A stretch of 64,000 nucleotides of DNA from the NCBI GenBank assembly GCA_964528445.1, contig CAZGSL010000008.1:8953-72952 (forward strand), read 5' to 3'. The position numbers and the translations under genes were made by a program. This document shows, piece by piece, positions 1 through 10,300 of this stretch (position 1 is the first letter of the stretch; the number at the start of each line of letters is the position of its first letter). The stretch is from JAXHMM01 sp964528445. GTDB lineage: Bacteria > Bacteroidota > Rhodothermia > Balneolales > Balneolaceae. The notes under the pieces were generated by a model that worked only from the letters and a program-made list of their open reading frames with translations, was not told the origin of the DNA and ran no database searches.

Positions 1-1122
1 CGCCAGCAGTCCCAGCCGCTCCACGGCGTTCTGAAGCTCTCTCACGTTGCCCGACCAGGGGAGCTCTTTCAGTACCTCCAGGGCTTCGTCGGAGAACTCC
101 TTGCCCGAGAACACGATCTCCTCGTCTGCCAGATCCTCGAGGGTGGCCCGCGCCAGCACGGGGATGTCCTCCGGCCGCTCGCGAAGCGGGGGGACCCTGA
201 CCGGGATGACGTTCAGCCGGTGGTAGAGGTCCTCCCGGAACGCCCCCCCGGCGATCTCCTCCTCCAGATCCTTGTTGGTGGCCGAAAGCACCCGCACGTC
301 CACTTCCAGGGTCTCGTTCCCGCCCACGCGGGTGATGGCGTTCTCCTGGAGCGCGCGCAGCACCTTGGACTGCGCCCCCGGGCTCATGTCCCCCACCTCA
401 TCCAGGAAGAGGGTGCCGCCGTCGGCCTGCTCGAATTTCCCGATGCGCCGCTCCGTAGCCCCGGTGAAGGCTCCCTCCTCGTGGCCAAAGAGCTCGCTCT
501 CGAGCAGCTCCTCCGGGATGGCGGCGCAGTTGACAGCCACGAACGGCCCCTCGCTCCGCCGGCTCTTCTCGTGAATCCAGCGGGCCACCAGCTCTTTTCC
601 CGTACCGTTCTCCCCGACGATCATGACGCGCGATCGGGTGGGGGCCACTTTTCCGATCACCTGGCGGATCTTCTCCATCTCATCGCTCGTGCCCAGGATT
701 TCGGGCACCTGCCGGAGGCGGCTGCGCATGTCGCGGTTCTCACGGGTAAGCTGATGCTTGTCAAGGGCGTTGCGCACGCTCACGAGAAGCCGGTTGAGAT
801 CCGGCGGCTTCTCGATAAAGTCGAATGCCCCCGCCTTGGTGGCCTCCACGGCGATTTCAATGGTTCCGTGCCCCGAAATCATGATCACCGGCACCTCCAC
901 GCTCTCCCGGTTAAGCTGCTGGAGCACCTCCATGCCGTCCATGCCCTTCATCTTGATATCGAGCAGAAGCAGGTCGACCTCCTCCCTCTCCAGGATTTCG
1001 AAAGTTTGTTCAGCGTTTTCCGCCTCCAGTACGCCGTAGTTCTCGAATTCCAGAATCTCTCTGAGGGCGTTCCGGATACTCTCCTCGTCGTCCGTAATCA
1101 GTATGTTCGCCGCGGATGACAT
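1..1122 (-). CDS. sigma-54-dependent response regulator, NtrC family (truncated by window edge)
   Basis: This regulator would activate sigma-54 promoters once phosphorylated by a partner histidine kinase. The first 374 residues are in the window. An N-terminal receiver domain (about 5-120) carries the phospho-acceptor Asp in LLLLDIKMKG and the conserved Lys in FIEKP. A sigma-54 AAA+ domain starts near residue 140, with Walker A GENGTGKE, an intact GAFTGA sigma-54 contact loop and Walker B GTLFLDE. The rest of the AAA+ domain and the expected Fis-type helix-turn-helix lie beyond position 1. The ATG at 1122 was chosen because the receiver starts directly after it. It lies 31 bases downstream of the PBP4-type gene on the same strand. 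No cognate kinase is visible, so its targets are unknown. Confidence 0.9.
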   Translation of the reverse strand, partial: MSSAANILITDDEESIRNALREILEFENYGVLEAENAEQTFEILEREEVDLLLLDIKMKGMDGMEVLQQLNRESVEVPVIMISGHGTIEIAVEATKAGAFDFIEKPPDLNRLLVSVRNALDKHQLTRENRDMRSRLRQVPEILGTSDEMEKIRQVIGKVAPTRSRVMIVGENGTGKELVARWIHEKSRRSEGPFVAVNCAAIPEELLESELFGHEEGAFTGATERRIGKFEQADGGTLFLDEVGDMSPGAQSKVLRALQENAITRVGGNETLEVDVRVLSATNKDLEEEIAGGAFREDLYHRLNVIPVRVPPLRERPEDIPVLARATLEDLADEEIVFSGKEFSDEALEVLKELPWSGNVRELQNAVERLGLLA

Positions 1123-1153
1123 CGTCGCTTATTCCGTTTCGGTGCCGTGATGG

Positions 1154-2638
1154 TCAATACTCCTCGTACCAGTGCCTCAGGATCCTCTCGTGCAGGTAAT
1201 CCACGTAGGTCGTCTCCGACGTGTAGTGATTGGTGATTACCGAAAACACCAGCGGACGACCCGAGGAGGCGGTCATATATCCGCTGAGCGCCCGCACGCC
1301 GGACACGTAGCCGGTCTTCCCCCGCAGGTTGCCGGAGAGCGGCGTGTTACGGAAGCGGTAGCTGATCGAACCGTCCACCCCGGCGATCGGGAGACTGCTG
1401 CGGTAGACCCGGAAGTCGGGATGGAACTGCATGCGCACCAGCAACCGATTGAGATCCTCCGCGGACAGCAGGGTTTGCGGGGACATCCCCGAGGCGTCGG
1501 TCATGTGCAGTCGCGTGGTGTCCATGCCGGCCGAATGGGCAAACTCCTCGATCAGCCCCAGACCCAGCTCCGTATTGCCCGGGGCATCGTAGCGCTCGGC
1601 GGCCATGGTTTTCATCATCATCTCCACGTAAAAATTATCGCTCTCCTTGTTAGCCTGCTGCAAGAGCTCCCGGAGGGGCGGCGATCGGTGGGTTGCCAGC
1701 AGAGTGTACGTACCGTCCCCGAACGCCCTGCGTTCGTGATCGACCACCGCACGTCCCCCTACCTCGATGCCGCCGTCCCGCAGGTACTCCGTAAAGGTAT
1801 CCATAAAGAAGAGCGGGGCGTTGTGGACCGCAAGCGACTCCTCTTCCACGTAGTTCTGGGGGACCTTGCTGCCGAGGGTGATGGTGTTGGTGCCCAGCTC
1901 CCTCCGGTAGAACTCGTCGAATTCGGTATTGGGAGGGGTAATGACCTGTTCGTTGATAAAATGCACGTAGTCGGTATCGAAGGGGAACCACTGGATACGC
2001 GGCTTATCTCCCACCGGGCGGTCGGCATACACCTGCAGGTCCACCGCATTTCCGTTGAAAGAGAGGGCGCTTATCTCCACCCCATAATAATAAGTTAGAT
2101 CCTCCCAGCTCCATCCTTTCGGGTAAACCTGCTGTTCGAAACGTGCGTCGTTGCCGATGAGATCTCCCCGGACGCGGCGGATGCCGAGAGAGTCGAGGGC
2201 CGCGTAGAATTTTTCGAAGACGTGAAAACGGTGGTCGTCGTAAAAAATGCCGCTGATGGCGGGATCGCCGCTCCCCTCCACGATGATGTCGCCCTGCCAG
2301 GTCTCCCCCTCCTGGCGCCCCCTGCCCCAGACCCGCGTGGCGTACCGGTAATCCGGTCCCAGCCGATCCAGTATCGCCGCGGTACTGAGCAGTTTGAGAT
2401 TGGAAGCGGGGCGAACCAGCTTGCCGGGATGGTAAGATTCCAGCACCCGTCCCGTGGTATCGCTGACCATCACCGACCACCAGGCGTTGGAGGCGTCGCT
2501 GGAATCGATGATCTGCCTGACGTCCGCCGAAAGGCCCGTCCCTTCCCCCCCCTGCGGCAGGGCCTGTCCCCTGCCGGAGCTCGCCAGGAGCAGCACCAGA
2601 AGAACCGGAAACACCAGCTTTAAGACTTTTCCAATCAT
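1154..2638 (-). CDS. dacB: D-alanyl-D-alanine carboxypeptidase/endopeptidase, PBP4 (DacB) family
   Basis: This low-molecular-mass penicillin-binding protein trims peptidoglycan stem peptides or cuts cross-links in the periplasm. The 494-residue protein has a signal peptide (about 1-26, hydrophobic core ending at GQA). All three active-site motifs of the S13 peptidase family are present: SNLK at 79-82, SDN at 333-335 and KTG at 441-443. The long segment between SxxK and SDN is typical of PBP4 and separates it from class A beta-lactamases. It lies between a PtsN-type gene and the NtrC-type regulator, all on the minus strand with short gaps, so co-transcription is plausible. Nothing looks degenerate. 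Confidence 0.92.
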   Translation of the reverse strand: MIGKVLKLVFPVLLVLLLASSGRGQALPQGGEGTGLSADVRQIIDSSDASNAWWSVMVSDTTGRVLESYHPGKLVRPASNLKLLSTAAILDRLGPDYRYATRVWGRGRQEGETWQGDIIVEGSGDPAISGIFYDDHRFHVFEKFYAALDSLGIRRVRGDLIGNDARFEQQVYPKGWSWEDLTYYYGVEISALSFNGNAVDLQVYADRPVGDKPRIQWFPFDTDYVHFINEQVITPPNTEFDEFYRRELGTNTITLGSKVPQNYVEEESLAVHNAPLFFMDTFTEYLRDGGIEVGGRAVVDHERRAFGDGTYTLLATHRSPPLRELLQQANKESDNFYVEMMMKTMAAERYDAPGNTELGLGLIEEFAHSAGMDTTRLHMTDASGMSPQTLLSAEDLNRLLVRMQFHPDFRVYRSSLPIAGVDGSISYRFRNTPLSGNLRGKTGYVSGVRALSGYMTASSGRPLVFSVITNHYTSETTYVDYLHERILRHWYEEY

Positions 2639-2666
2639 GGGAATAAAGTTAACGTTGAAGGTGGCC

Positions 2667-3137
2667 TCACGGGCCGGATCTTACCTCTTCCTCTTCCCTG
2701 AAAACGCTCAGGATCTGCTCCGCCGTATCACACCCATTCAGCTTCTCACGGAAATCGGAGTTGTTCATCAGCCGGGAGATCCGGCTCAGGGTCTTGATGT
2801 GCAGGCTGTTGCTTCCCTGCGGACCCACCAGCAGGAAAATCATGGAGACCGGCTCCCCGTCGATGGCGTCGTACTCCACCGGCTCCGCCAGGATGCCAAA
2901 CGCCGCGTAATTGTCCCCGATGCCGGCCGCCTTGCCGTGGGGAATGGCCAGGCCTTTACCCACGCCGGTCGACATGATCCGTTCGCGCTCGAAGACGGCC
3001 TCGCGGATTTTTTCCAGTTCACCCTGCCCGACCCTGCCGCGGAGGGTGAAAATTAGCTCCTCGAGGGCCTCCTTCTTGTCCCCGGCCCGCATATCGGGGA
3101 GTACCGACTCCTTCTGTAACAGCTCAACAATATTCAT
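2667..3137 (-). CDS. ptsN: PTS IIA domain protein, PtsN (EIIA-Ntr) type
   Basis: A 156-residue single-domain protein of the fructose/mannitol IIA family. The phosphorylatable His is in AIPHGKA (His67), within a typical context of GVGKGLAIPHG followed by a VSMIFLLVGP strand. Such stand-alone proteins regulate potassium or nitrogen responses in other bacteria and need not carry sugar. No PTS permease, HPr or EI gene is in the window. The open frame extends 63 codons upstream, but the ATG at 3137 fits the family start, and a TATATTTG promoter element lies about 40 bases before it, inside the extension. PtsN affects potassium transport in enterobacteria; the trk genes here are 58 kb away, so any link is speculative. 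Confidence 0.85.
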   Translation of the reverse strand: MNIVELLQKESVLPDMRAGDKKEALEELIFTLRGRVGQGELEKIREAVFERERIMSTGVGKGLAIPHGKAAGIGDNYAAFGILAEPVEYDAIDGEPVSMIFLLVGPQGSNSLHIKTLSRISRLMNNSDFREKLNGCDTAEQILSVFREEEEVRSGP

Positions 3138-3177
3138 GGGTTGGATAGAGGGTGAAGATTCTTTCTCGCGGCCAGGC

Positions 3178-3210
3178 CAAATATAGGAATCGTCAGAGTC
3201 TAGATACAAT
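3178..3210 (-). promoter_or_regulatory. Bacteroidota-type promoter before ptsN
   Basis: On the minus strand TATATTTG (3185-3178) matches the -7 consensus TAnnTTTG exactly. An ATTG (3210-3207) lies 21 bases upstream as a -33 element. The ATG of ptsN is about 40 bases downstream, which supports that start. Pattern match only. Confidence 0.6.
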
Positions 3211-3276
3211 AAAATCGCTTCTCCCCGCAGCGGGCGGGACTGTCGGTACTGCCGCAAATTTTGTAAACTAAAAGTC

Positions 3277-3942
3277 ATGAACATGCTGCGGGGAATAACG
3301 GCGGTTTTTCTTAAGGACCTCAACACGGAACTCCGCTCCCGCTATGCCGTCAACACCGTCCTGGCCTTTGTGGGAGCCGCTCTCCTGCTTATTCTCTATG
3401 CCCTGCGGGCGGACCGGCTGCCGCCGACCCCCAAGAGCGGGCTGATTTGGATTGTCATTCTGTTCGCGGCCCTCTCGGGGCTCTCGAGGGCCTTCGTTGC
3501 CGAGACCGACCGCCAGACGTTCGATCTGCTTCGGCTTCACGGGCGGGCCTCGGAGGTGTTCGCCGGCAAGCTGCTCTACAATTTCTGCTTTGCTCTCGGG
3601 GTGAATGTGCTTACGTTCCTTCTCTACATCTTCCTGCTGGGCACGCCGGTAGCGAACGGGACGGCCCTGGGCCTGGTTCTGCTGCTGGGCACGGCGGGAC
3701 TTTCGGGCGTGGCCACCCTCCTGGCAGCCATCGTCTCGCAGGCCGACCGCAAGGGGGCGATCTTTTCGGTGCTGAGCATTCCCCTGTTGTTTCCGCTGAT
3801 CCTGATCCTGGTCCGCACCACCCGGGCGGCGCTGCTGGAGGGCGTCGGACCCGGCTACGTGAACGATTTCTGGGCGCTGTTCGGGTATGCAGGGGCGACA
3901 GTAACGGCCGGGATGCTGCTTTTTGACTATATTTTCGAATAA
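3277..3942 (+). CDS. ccmB: heme exporter protein CcmB
   Basis: A 221-residue integral membrane protein with about six hydrophobic segments, the usual size of CcmB. CcmB is the permease of the CcmAB ABC transporter, which drives release of heme from CcmE in system I cytochrome c maturation. Family features are visible: an N-terminal FLKDLNTELRSRYAV stretch before the first membrane helix and a SGLSRAFVAETDRQTFDLL loop after the second. CcmA, CcmC and the other Ccm genes are not adjacent. The next gene is the polymerase delta' subunit, 22 bases on, so this ccmB sits away from its usual partners in this window. The ATG at 3277 leaves a 139-base gap to the divergent ptsN. Confidence 0.88.
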   Translation: MNMLRGITAVFLKDLNTELRSRYAVNTVLAFVGAALLLILYALRADRLPPTPKSGLIWIVILFAALSGLSRAFVAETDRQTFDLLRLHGRASEVFAGKLLYNFCFALGVNVLTFLLYIFLLGTPVANGTALGLVLLLGTAGLSGVATLLAAIVSQADRKGAIFSVLSIPLLFPLILILVRTTRAALLEGVGPGYVNDFWALFGYAGATVTAGMLLFDYIFE

Positions 3943-3964
3943 CGATGTTTACCGGACTCTCAAC

Positions 3965-5173
3965 ATGACCGAATCCTCAGACGCAGAAATTACGTTCGGA
4001 GACCGCCGACTGGTGGGGCAGGACCGGGCGAGGGAGCAGATCGAGCGGATCGTCCGCTCCGGCCGCATACACCACGCCTACTTGTTCTCGGGACCCCGGG
4101 GGGTCGGGAAAACCGCCTTCGCTCTCGCCTTCGCCGAATGGATCAACGGGGTGGACCACCTCACCGACCTGGGAGGGAAGGCCTTCTCCAAAAAGTCGAG
4201 CTGGTTCACCCATCCCGACATACACGTCTTTCTCCCCGTGCCTTCCACCCACAGCGTGGAGGAGCTGCGCTCCCGACTGCAGCTGCTGAGGGAGGACCCG
4301 TACGAAATTGTGGATTTCAGCCTGCGGCCCTCGCTGGCGGACGAGGAGGCTGCCAAAAACCGACAGGCCTTCTATCCCATCAAATACTTCCGCGAGGAGA
4401 TTCGTCCCAAGGCGTACCTGAAGCCGAACGAGGGACAGAAAACCGTAGTCGTGCTCACGGAGGTGGAACAGATGCGGGTGGAGTCGGCCAACGCCTTTCT
4501 GAAGCTCCTGGAGGAGCCCTCCGAGGATCTTATTTTCCTGCTTACCACCGCCAACAGCGAATCCCTGCTGCCCACCATCCTCTCGCGCTGCCACCATCTT
4601 CAGTTCCGGCCGCTGAAAACCGGTGAGATCGAACAGGCGCTGATCGAGCGCGAGGGCGTGCCGCGGGAGGAGGCCCGCTACCTGGCACGGGTATCCGGGG
4701 GCAACTATGCCATGACCCGGTTCTTCGACGTGGCATCGCTGCGGGAGACCCGGGAGGCGGTGATCGAATACCTGCGCCGGGCCTACGTCATGGACGCCGT
4801 CGCGGTCAGCCGCACCGCGCAGGAGTGGCAGTCGGAAAACAACGTGGAGGGAGTGCTGGCCATTCTGAACGTGATGGAGGTGCTCCTGCGGGACCTGATG
4901 GTCTACAGGAGTACCGGAAAGGCTTCCCTGGTCACCAACGCCGACCAGATGGAGGTAATCCGAGATTTCAGCGAATCCCTGACCGACGCGCGCCTGGAGG
5001 ATATGATCGGGGAGATCGGCCGGCTCAAGCCTATGGTCTACCGTTACGTGCAGCCCAAGCTCATTTTTACCGTGCTGGCACTGCGCTTTGCCCGGTTGAT
5101 GCGGGGAGACGAGCCCGCAATCGACGAGGAGGAGCCCTGGCGACACCTGCCGGCCTATAGCGATAACCCGTGA
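3965..5173 (+). CDS. holB: DNA polymerase III subunit delta' (clamp-loader AAA+ ATPase)
   Basis: A 402-residue clamp-loader protein that helps load the sliding clamp during replication. It opens with the typical LVGQDRAREQIERIVRSGRIHHAYLF-type region, then Walker A GPRGVGKT (43-50). Later come an EVEQMRVESANAFLKLLEEP sensor region and ILSRCHHLQF, the usual SRC motif. The four zinc-binding cysteines of the DnaX/delta' zinc module are absent, and the segment between Walker A and the sensor is longer than usual. The ATG at 3965 is preferred over an in-frame ATG 42 bases earlier that overlaps ccmB. Its stop codon overlaps the GTG start of dapF as GTGA, so the two are probably translationally coupled. 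Confidence 0.85.
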   Translation: MTESSDAEITFGDRRLVGQDRAREQIERIVRSGRIHHAYLFSGPRGVGKTAFALAFAEWINGVDHLTDLGGKAFSKKSSWFTHPDIHVFLPVPSTHSVEELRSRLQLLREDPYEIVDFSLRPSLADEEAAKNRQAFYPIKYFREEIRPKAYLKPNEGQKTVVVLTEVEQMRVESANAFLKLLEEPSEDLIFLLTTANSESLLPTILSRCHHLQFRPLKTGEIEQALIEREGVPREEARYLARVSGGNYAMTRFFDVASLRETREAVIEYLRRAYVMDAVAVSRTAQEWQSENNVEGVLAILNVMEVLLRDLMVYRSTGKASLVTNADQMEVIRDFSESLTDARLEDMIGEIGRLKPMVYRYVQPKLIFTVLALRFARLMRGDEPAIDEEEPWRHLPAYSDNP

Positions 5174-6006
5174 GCGGATTTGACAACATACCGTTTATCA
5201 AGATGCAGGGGGCCGGAAACGACTTCGTGGTCATCGATAACCGGAAGAGAGGATTCAGCCGGGAGGAGCTGATCGGTTGGGCCCCGCGGCTCTGCAACCG
5301 CCGGTTCGGCATCGGCGGAGACGGGCTGATTTCCATGGAAGCGCCCGAATCCGCGGAACTGGACTACACCATGTTCTACCGGAACGCCGACGGAAGCGAC
5401 GCCGGAATGTGCGGAAACGGGGCCCGCTGCCTGGCCCTGCTGGCCCATATGGAGGGGATGGGCGAATCCTTCGCGTTCAACGTGCACGATCGTCGCTACG
5501 GGGCGGAAGTGGACGATCCCGACCGCATCCGGGTCTCTTTCCCGACCGAATCCACGGTCCGCCCGGTAAAACTTACGCAGGACTGGAAGGTGTACCAGAC
5601 CCATACCGGTACCGAACACATCGTCATTCCCATCTCCAAGCGGAGGCTGGACGACGAGGAGTGGCTGCTGTCGACAGGGGCCGAGCTCCGTAATCACGAC
5701 CTTTTCCAGCCGCCCGGCACCAACGTCAACTTCATCTCCTCGCTGGACGACCACCGGCTGCGGATGGAGACCTACGAGCGGGGCGTGGAGGATCTCACCC
5801 TGGCCTGCGGGACCGGGGCCATCGCCTCCGCCCTGGTCTGGCACTTCCTGCAGCAGTCGACCGAGTCGCAGTGCCGCATCAGGATCCAGGCGCGGGGGGG
5901 TGAGCTGGAGGTCGGGTTCCGGCACGATTCGGAGGAAAACCTTTACCGGGATATCGAGCTGGCCGGTCCCGCGCGCGCGGTATTCAGGGGCGAATATGCG
6001 TTGTAG
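5170..6006 (+). CDS. dapF: diaminopimelate epimerase
   Basis: Converts LL-diaminopimelate to meso-diaminopimelate for lysine and peptidoglycan synthesis in the cytoplasm. The 278-residue length is normal. Both catalytic cysteines are present: Cys81 in MCGNGARC and Cys213 in LACGTGA. The N-terminal KMQGAGNDFVVID motif is intact. The start is GTG at 5170, inside the stop of the preceding gene (GTGA overlap). The 3' end overlaps the ATG of the next gene by 11 bases in another frame. No other lysine-pathway gene is in the window. Confidence 0.96.
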   Translation: MSGFDNIPFIKMQGAGNDFVVIDNRKRGFSREELIGWAPRLCNRRFGIGGDGLISMEAPESAELDYTMFYRNADGSDAGMCGNGARCLALLAHMEGMGESFAFNVHDRRYGAEVDDPDRIRVSFPTESTVRPVKLTQDWKVYQTHTGTEHIVIPISKRRLDDEEWLLSTGAELRNHDLFQPPGTNVNFISSLDDHRLRMETYERGVEDLTLACGTGAIASALVWHFLQQSTESQCRIRIQARGGELEVGFRHDSEENLYRDIELAGPARAVFRGEYAL

Positions 6007-7348
6007 CCGCCGGTTCGTATGGCCGGGGGCGGCCGCGGCCCTCTTTGCCGCCGCCCTCCTGCTGGCTTCCTGTGCCGCCCTACTGCAGGAAAGTGGGGAG
6101 GGGACAGCAGAAGAGGGTACGGCGGACCCAGCCTACGGGGAGCCCTCCCTGGCGATCGGGACGGAGTCGCCCGACTGGCTTCGGGGTGTTCGCTTCTACC
6201 GCTCTGGGGAACCGGGCGAGCGGCAACGTCCGCCTATCCTGGAAAAGGATTCCGGGGACCGGCTGGTCCTTGAATTTGACGCCCTGAACAGGCCGTCGGA
6301 GCGCTTCGAGGCGCGGCTGGTACACTGCGGACGCGACTGGCGTCCCAGCTCGCTCTCCCCCCGGCAGTACGTGGACGGTTTCGAGGAGACCTCCTTCGGC
6401 GGGGGACGCCCGGAGCTGGGCGGGGGACCCTCCTACCGGCACTACCGGCTCACCTTCCCCTCTTCCGGGGGTTTGGGCGAGATCACCGCCAGCGGGAACT
6501 ACCTGCTGGAGATCAGGGGAAACCGGAGCGATTCGCTGCTGCTCGCCCTTCCCTTCCTGGTCACCGAGCAGGCCGGGGCGCTGCAGACCCGTCGCTTCGA
6601 GGTGAGCGTCAACCGCGAAAGCGGCCCGGGATCGGAGCTTCGCACCCGGGTGGAAAGCGACTACCGGTACCCGGGATTCGTGGAGCTGCCCCGCTTCGAA
6701 CTGCACATGACATGGGTGCCGGACCGCCTATGGGGACGGCGGCGTTCGCATGATTTCCTGGACGTCTCCCCGCCGGGGGCGGTCCGGTTCGGGCAGGAGC
6801 GCCGGCACGCCTTCGCGGGCGACCATCACTTTCGGTACCTGGACCTTCGCGGGTACCGGGAGGGCAGCGGGAAGGTGGAGGAGGTGATGCCCGCGGCGCC
6901 CGCCGGTACCACCCGCGTCAGGCTGCAAAGGGACGTTCGAAACTTTTCCGAAACGCCACCCCTCCCCGGCGATCCCCTGCTGGCCGGGAGGGGGCATCCC
7001 GCCTCGGGCCGCGAAGGCCGCTACCTGGAGGTCGGGTTCCGCCTGGAGGGCCTGTCTCCCCCCGACAGCGAAGGTATGGGAAGCCTCTACGTGGCGGGAA
7101 GCTTCAGCCGCTGGCGGATACGGGAGGCCAACCGGCTTCGGTACGACGCGGAGGAGAGACTCTGGAAGGGCAACGCCCTGCTCAAGGAGGGGGCGCACAT
7201 CTACGCCTACCTGGAGCGCCGGACGGACGGGAGTATCCGAATGGTTGGTCCCCCGGGCACCCCCTCGCCGCCCCGGGAGATCATGGGACTGGTCTACTAC
7301 CGGGACCCGGTGCTCCGCTACGACCGGCTGCTGAGGACGGCATATTAG
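5996..7348 (+). CDS. DUF5103 lipoprotein, type IX secretion system plug-like protein
   Basis: A 450-residue predicted lipoprotein; residues 1-23 form a signal peptide ending in the lipobox LLASC. The body resembles the Bacteroidota DUF5103 family: a PDWLRGVRFYRSGE start, LVLEFDAL, a RLVHCGRDW segment, YRHYRLTFPSSGG and SGNYLLEIRG. A later segment (LYVAGSFSRWRIREANRL) looks like a glycogen-binding or E-set fold. Members of this family plug the SprA translocon in type IX secretion. The ATG at 5996 was chosen because it gives the signal peptide directly. It overlaps dapF at its start and the convergent peptidase gene by 4 bases at its end. No other type IX component is in the window, so the role is inferred from family resemblance. 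Confidence 0.72.
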   Translation: MRCSRRFVWPGAAAALFAAALLLASCAALLQESGEGTAEEGTADPAYGEPSLAIGTESPDWLRGVRFYRSGEPGERQRPPILEKDSGDRLVLEFDALNRPSERFEARLVHCGRDWRPSSLSPRQYVDGFEETSFGGGRPELGGGPSYRHYRLTFPSSGGLGEITASGNYLLEIRGNRSDSLLLALPFLVTEQAGALQTRRFEVSVNRESGPGSELRTRVESDYRYPGFVELPRFELHMTWVPDRLWGRRRSHDFLDVSPPGAVRFGQERRHAFAGDHHFRYLDLRGYREGSGKVEEVMPAAPAGTTRVRLQRDVRNFSETPPLPGDPLLAGRGHPASGREGRYLEVGFRLEGLSPPDSEGMGSLYVAGSFSRWRIREANRLRYDAEERLWKGNALLKEGAHIYAYLERRTDGSIRMVGPPGTPSPPREIMGLVYYRDPVLRYDRLLRTAY

Positions 7349-10300
7349 AAGTCAATACCGATGGAGATGTAGTGGATGGGGCTGCCGTCGAACCCGTCGC
7401 GGTAGTAGGGCCATCCCACGTCGTAGCGAAGGGGCAGCCCGAATACAATCGTCCGGAGCCCGAAGCCGGCGCCGATCAGCACATCGCCCTCCCGGTAGGG
7501 GAGCGCAGCGTAGCGGTCGGAGTCGGGATCAGCAGGTTCCTGTCCCACCGGAAGCAGTTGGCCCTGCTGGTTGTCAAAATAGCGGACACGTTCTTTCTGC
7601 ACCCGGAAGTCCAGTTTCTCCTGGGAGATGAGATTCCCTTCCGAATCCCTCTCCGGGTAGTAGGTCAGCTGCCTTCCGCTCGTGAGCGGCGCCTGGTAGC
7701 GGATCGTCTGTCCCCAGGCCGCGCCGGCATCCACAAAAGCCGTGCCGGTAATGTTATAGAGCGGCAGGATCGGGATCGGCCCCGGCAGGATGGCCGCGAA
7801 GAGCGGGAAGCGGAACTCCGCATTCATCAGCGTGAAGCGGTCCCCGTGTATCGCGTTGAACGCATGTCCCCTCAGCGGCAGGGCCGGCAGGGTGATGAAC
7901 GTCTCGCCCAGTTTGTCCAGCGGAAGGGGGGTGTCGGAATTGAAACGCTGGTTGATCCATCCCTGCATGCCGCCCATGAAGAAAGTCTGTGAATCCTGTC
8001 CGAAGGAGGCAGCGCCGGCGCCCCTCAGGGCGAACGAGTAACCGGATCCCAGGTTGAAATATTTACGGTAGTCGCCCAGCAGCGAGGCAAACTCCAGGCT
8101 GCTGCCGCCCACCGGGGGACTCCCCGTTAGGCTGACGGAGTAGCGCGATCCCGCGATCGGCGTGATGGGGCCCGACAGGGTGTTGTCGCTGGTATAGATC
8201 ACCTGGGGATAGAGAAACTGGGAGCTGTTGTTGGTCACGTTGCTGGAACCGAGAACGGTGAAGTCCTGGGTAAGCCCGATGCCCGTCAGGCTGAATTCGA
8301 CCCGCCGGAACCGGTCGATCGGGTACTGCGCGGTCACGCCTCCCCCGAAATTGCGAAACCGGTACACCTGTCCGCTAAATCCCTGGAAACTGCTGGCCGA
8401 GTGAAAGAAATTGAAGATCCAGTTCCAACGGTTCTTGTAGTTGCCGTAGTTCAGGTAGTAGGTGCTGTTACGGAGGTCCAGCTGGAGATTGGTCCCGAAA
8501 ACCACCTGGTGATCACCCAGCATATCGGAAAAGACGAACTGGGTCAGCCCGTAGGAGCCGCTGTAGGTTGAGAAGCCGCCGCTGCCATAGACCAGGTCGG
8601 TGGTGAACCGCAAGCGGTAGTCCCTCGGAGTGTAGCGCCCGTCCTCGGTCCGGTTATTCTCGGGATTGAACGTGCCGGCGTCCAGGTACTCGGCCACAAA
8701 GGCGGAGTCCTCCCGCACATCGCTGGCAAAGACGTAGTTCCGGAAATCCACGTTCCCCTCTTCGTCCCTCCCGGTGGTATCCTCGCGCGTGGTATCCGCC
8801 GCCGCGGCCTGCGCCATCTCCGTCTGCTCGTCCACGGCCGCGTCACCGGATCCTGTAACCATCTCCCGGTCGAACATCTGTTTGACGTAACGGACGGCGG
8901 GCACCCGCTGACCGATCGATTCGTTCGCCCGGCGCTGGGCCCAGAGATTGGCCCCCGGCTCCTCACTCTTGGCCCGGTTAAGCGGCTGCCTGATCAGAAA
9001 GATGTCGGTGTAACCCTCGTTGATGCTGGAGACCGCGAGCCGGCTGCCGTCGGAACTGACCGAAATCTGAAGCACGCCGGTCAGCAGGTTGGTAAGGGGC
9101 GTGGAGATGCGGTCCTCCAGGTTCATCTCATACACGTTCTGGGTGCCGTTCCTGTCCGAAATATAGAGCAGGCGTCCCTCGCGGGTGGTCACCGGCTGTT
9201 TCTCGTTCCACTCGGGCGTTTTGGTCAGCCGCTGCACCTGCCCGCTGCCGAGCTCCACCGAGTAGATATCGGTCGTGTACATATAGTCCTCTTTCAGAAG
9301 ATCGGCGTTGTTCAGGAGCGTGCCCAGCTCCACGTTATCGCCGCGGGCGGAGGTAAAATAGATGGTTTCCGAGTCGGCTCCCCAGGCGGGACCCACGTCA
9401 GAGGCGGCGTCGTCGGTCACGTTGATAAAGTTCCGGGTCTCTATGTTGTAGACAAAAATATCCTGGCGGGGCCCCACATTGCCGTCGAAGGCGATCTTGG
9501 TGCCGTCCGGCGACCAGGCCACCGAGCCGATGGCGTCCAGTTCGGGAAAATCGATGAACTGTTTCTCCCCGGTTTCGTACTCCACGATGGCCAGCTGGTC
9601 CTCACCCTTCGATTTGGCCGACAGCGCCAGCCTAGATCCGTCGGGCGACCAGGTGAGGTTGGGATTCAGAATGTTGAGCTCCTCGAACTGGACGTTGTCC
9701 TGGCCTTTGATGACCGTCTTGAGAACCTCTCCGTCGACCGCGCTGAGCACCACCACGTCAAAATACCCCCGCTCGTTGGTAATCATGGCGATCTTGTCGC
9801 CCTGCGGGGAGATCGCGGGACTGGTGTTGTAGGTTCCCAGCTTTCCCCGTTCGGTCAGCAGGTCCGCGAAGTTGTCCAGATCCTCCCGGGCAGCCACTTC
9901 GGGAAAGTATATCTTGCGGTAGTAGTCCCGCCATGTCTCGTTCAGCTCTTCCATGCCCATGCCGAGGGAGGTCCTGAAGGCGGCGCCGACGCTTCGCTGC
10001 GCCCGGGCGGAGTTAAGAATCTCTCCGATCTTCTGTCGACCGTACTCCTCCACGATATAGTTCCAGATCGACTGTCCCCCGCGGTAGGCCAGGTATCCCG
10101 AGAGCTGCGGAATGGGGGGCATGTAGTCGTTCAGCAGCCCGTCGCGCATGAACATGTCGGTGTTGGTGTCCCATCCCACCGCCATGTACTCGGCCAGCCC
10201 CTCGTTAAACCAGGTTGGAATCTGGATCTGCACGTTGCCGCTGACCAGCGACTGCGCGCTTCCCCCGTAGAACATATCGTTGATAACGGCGTGGACCAGC

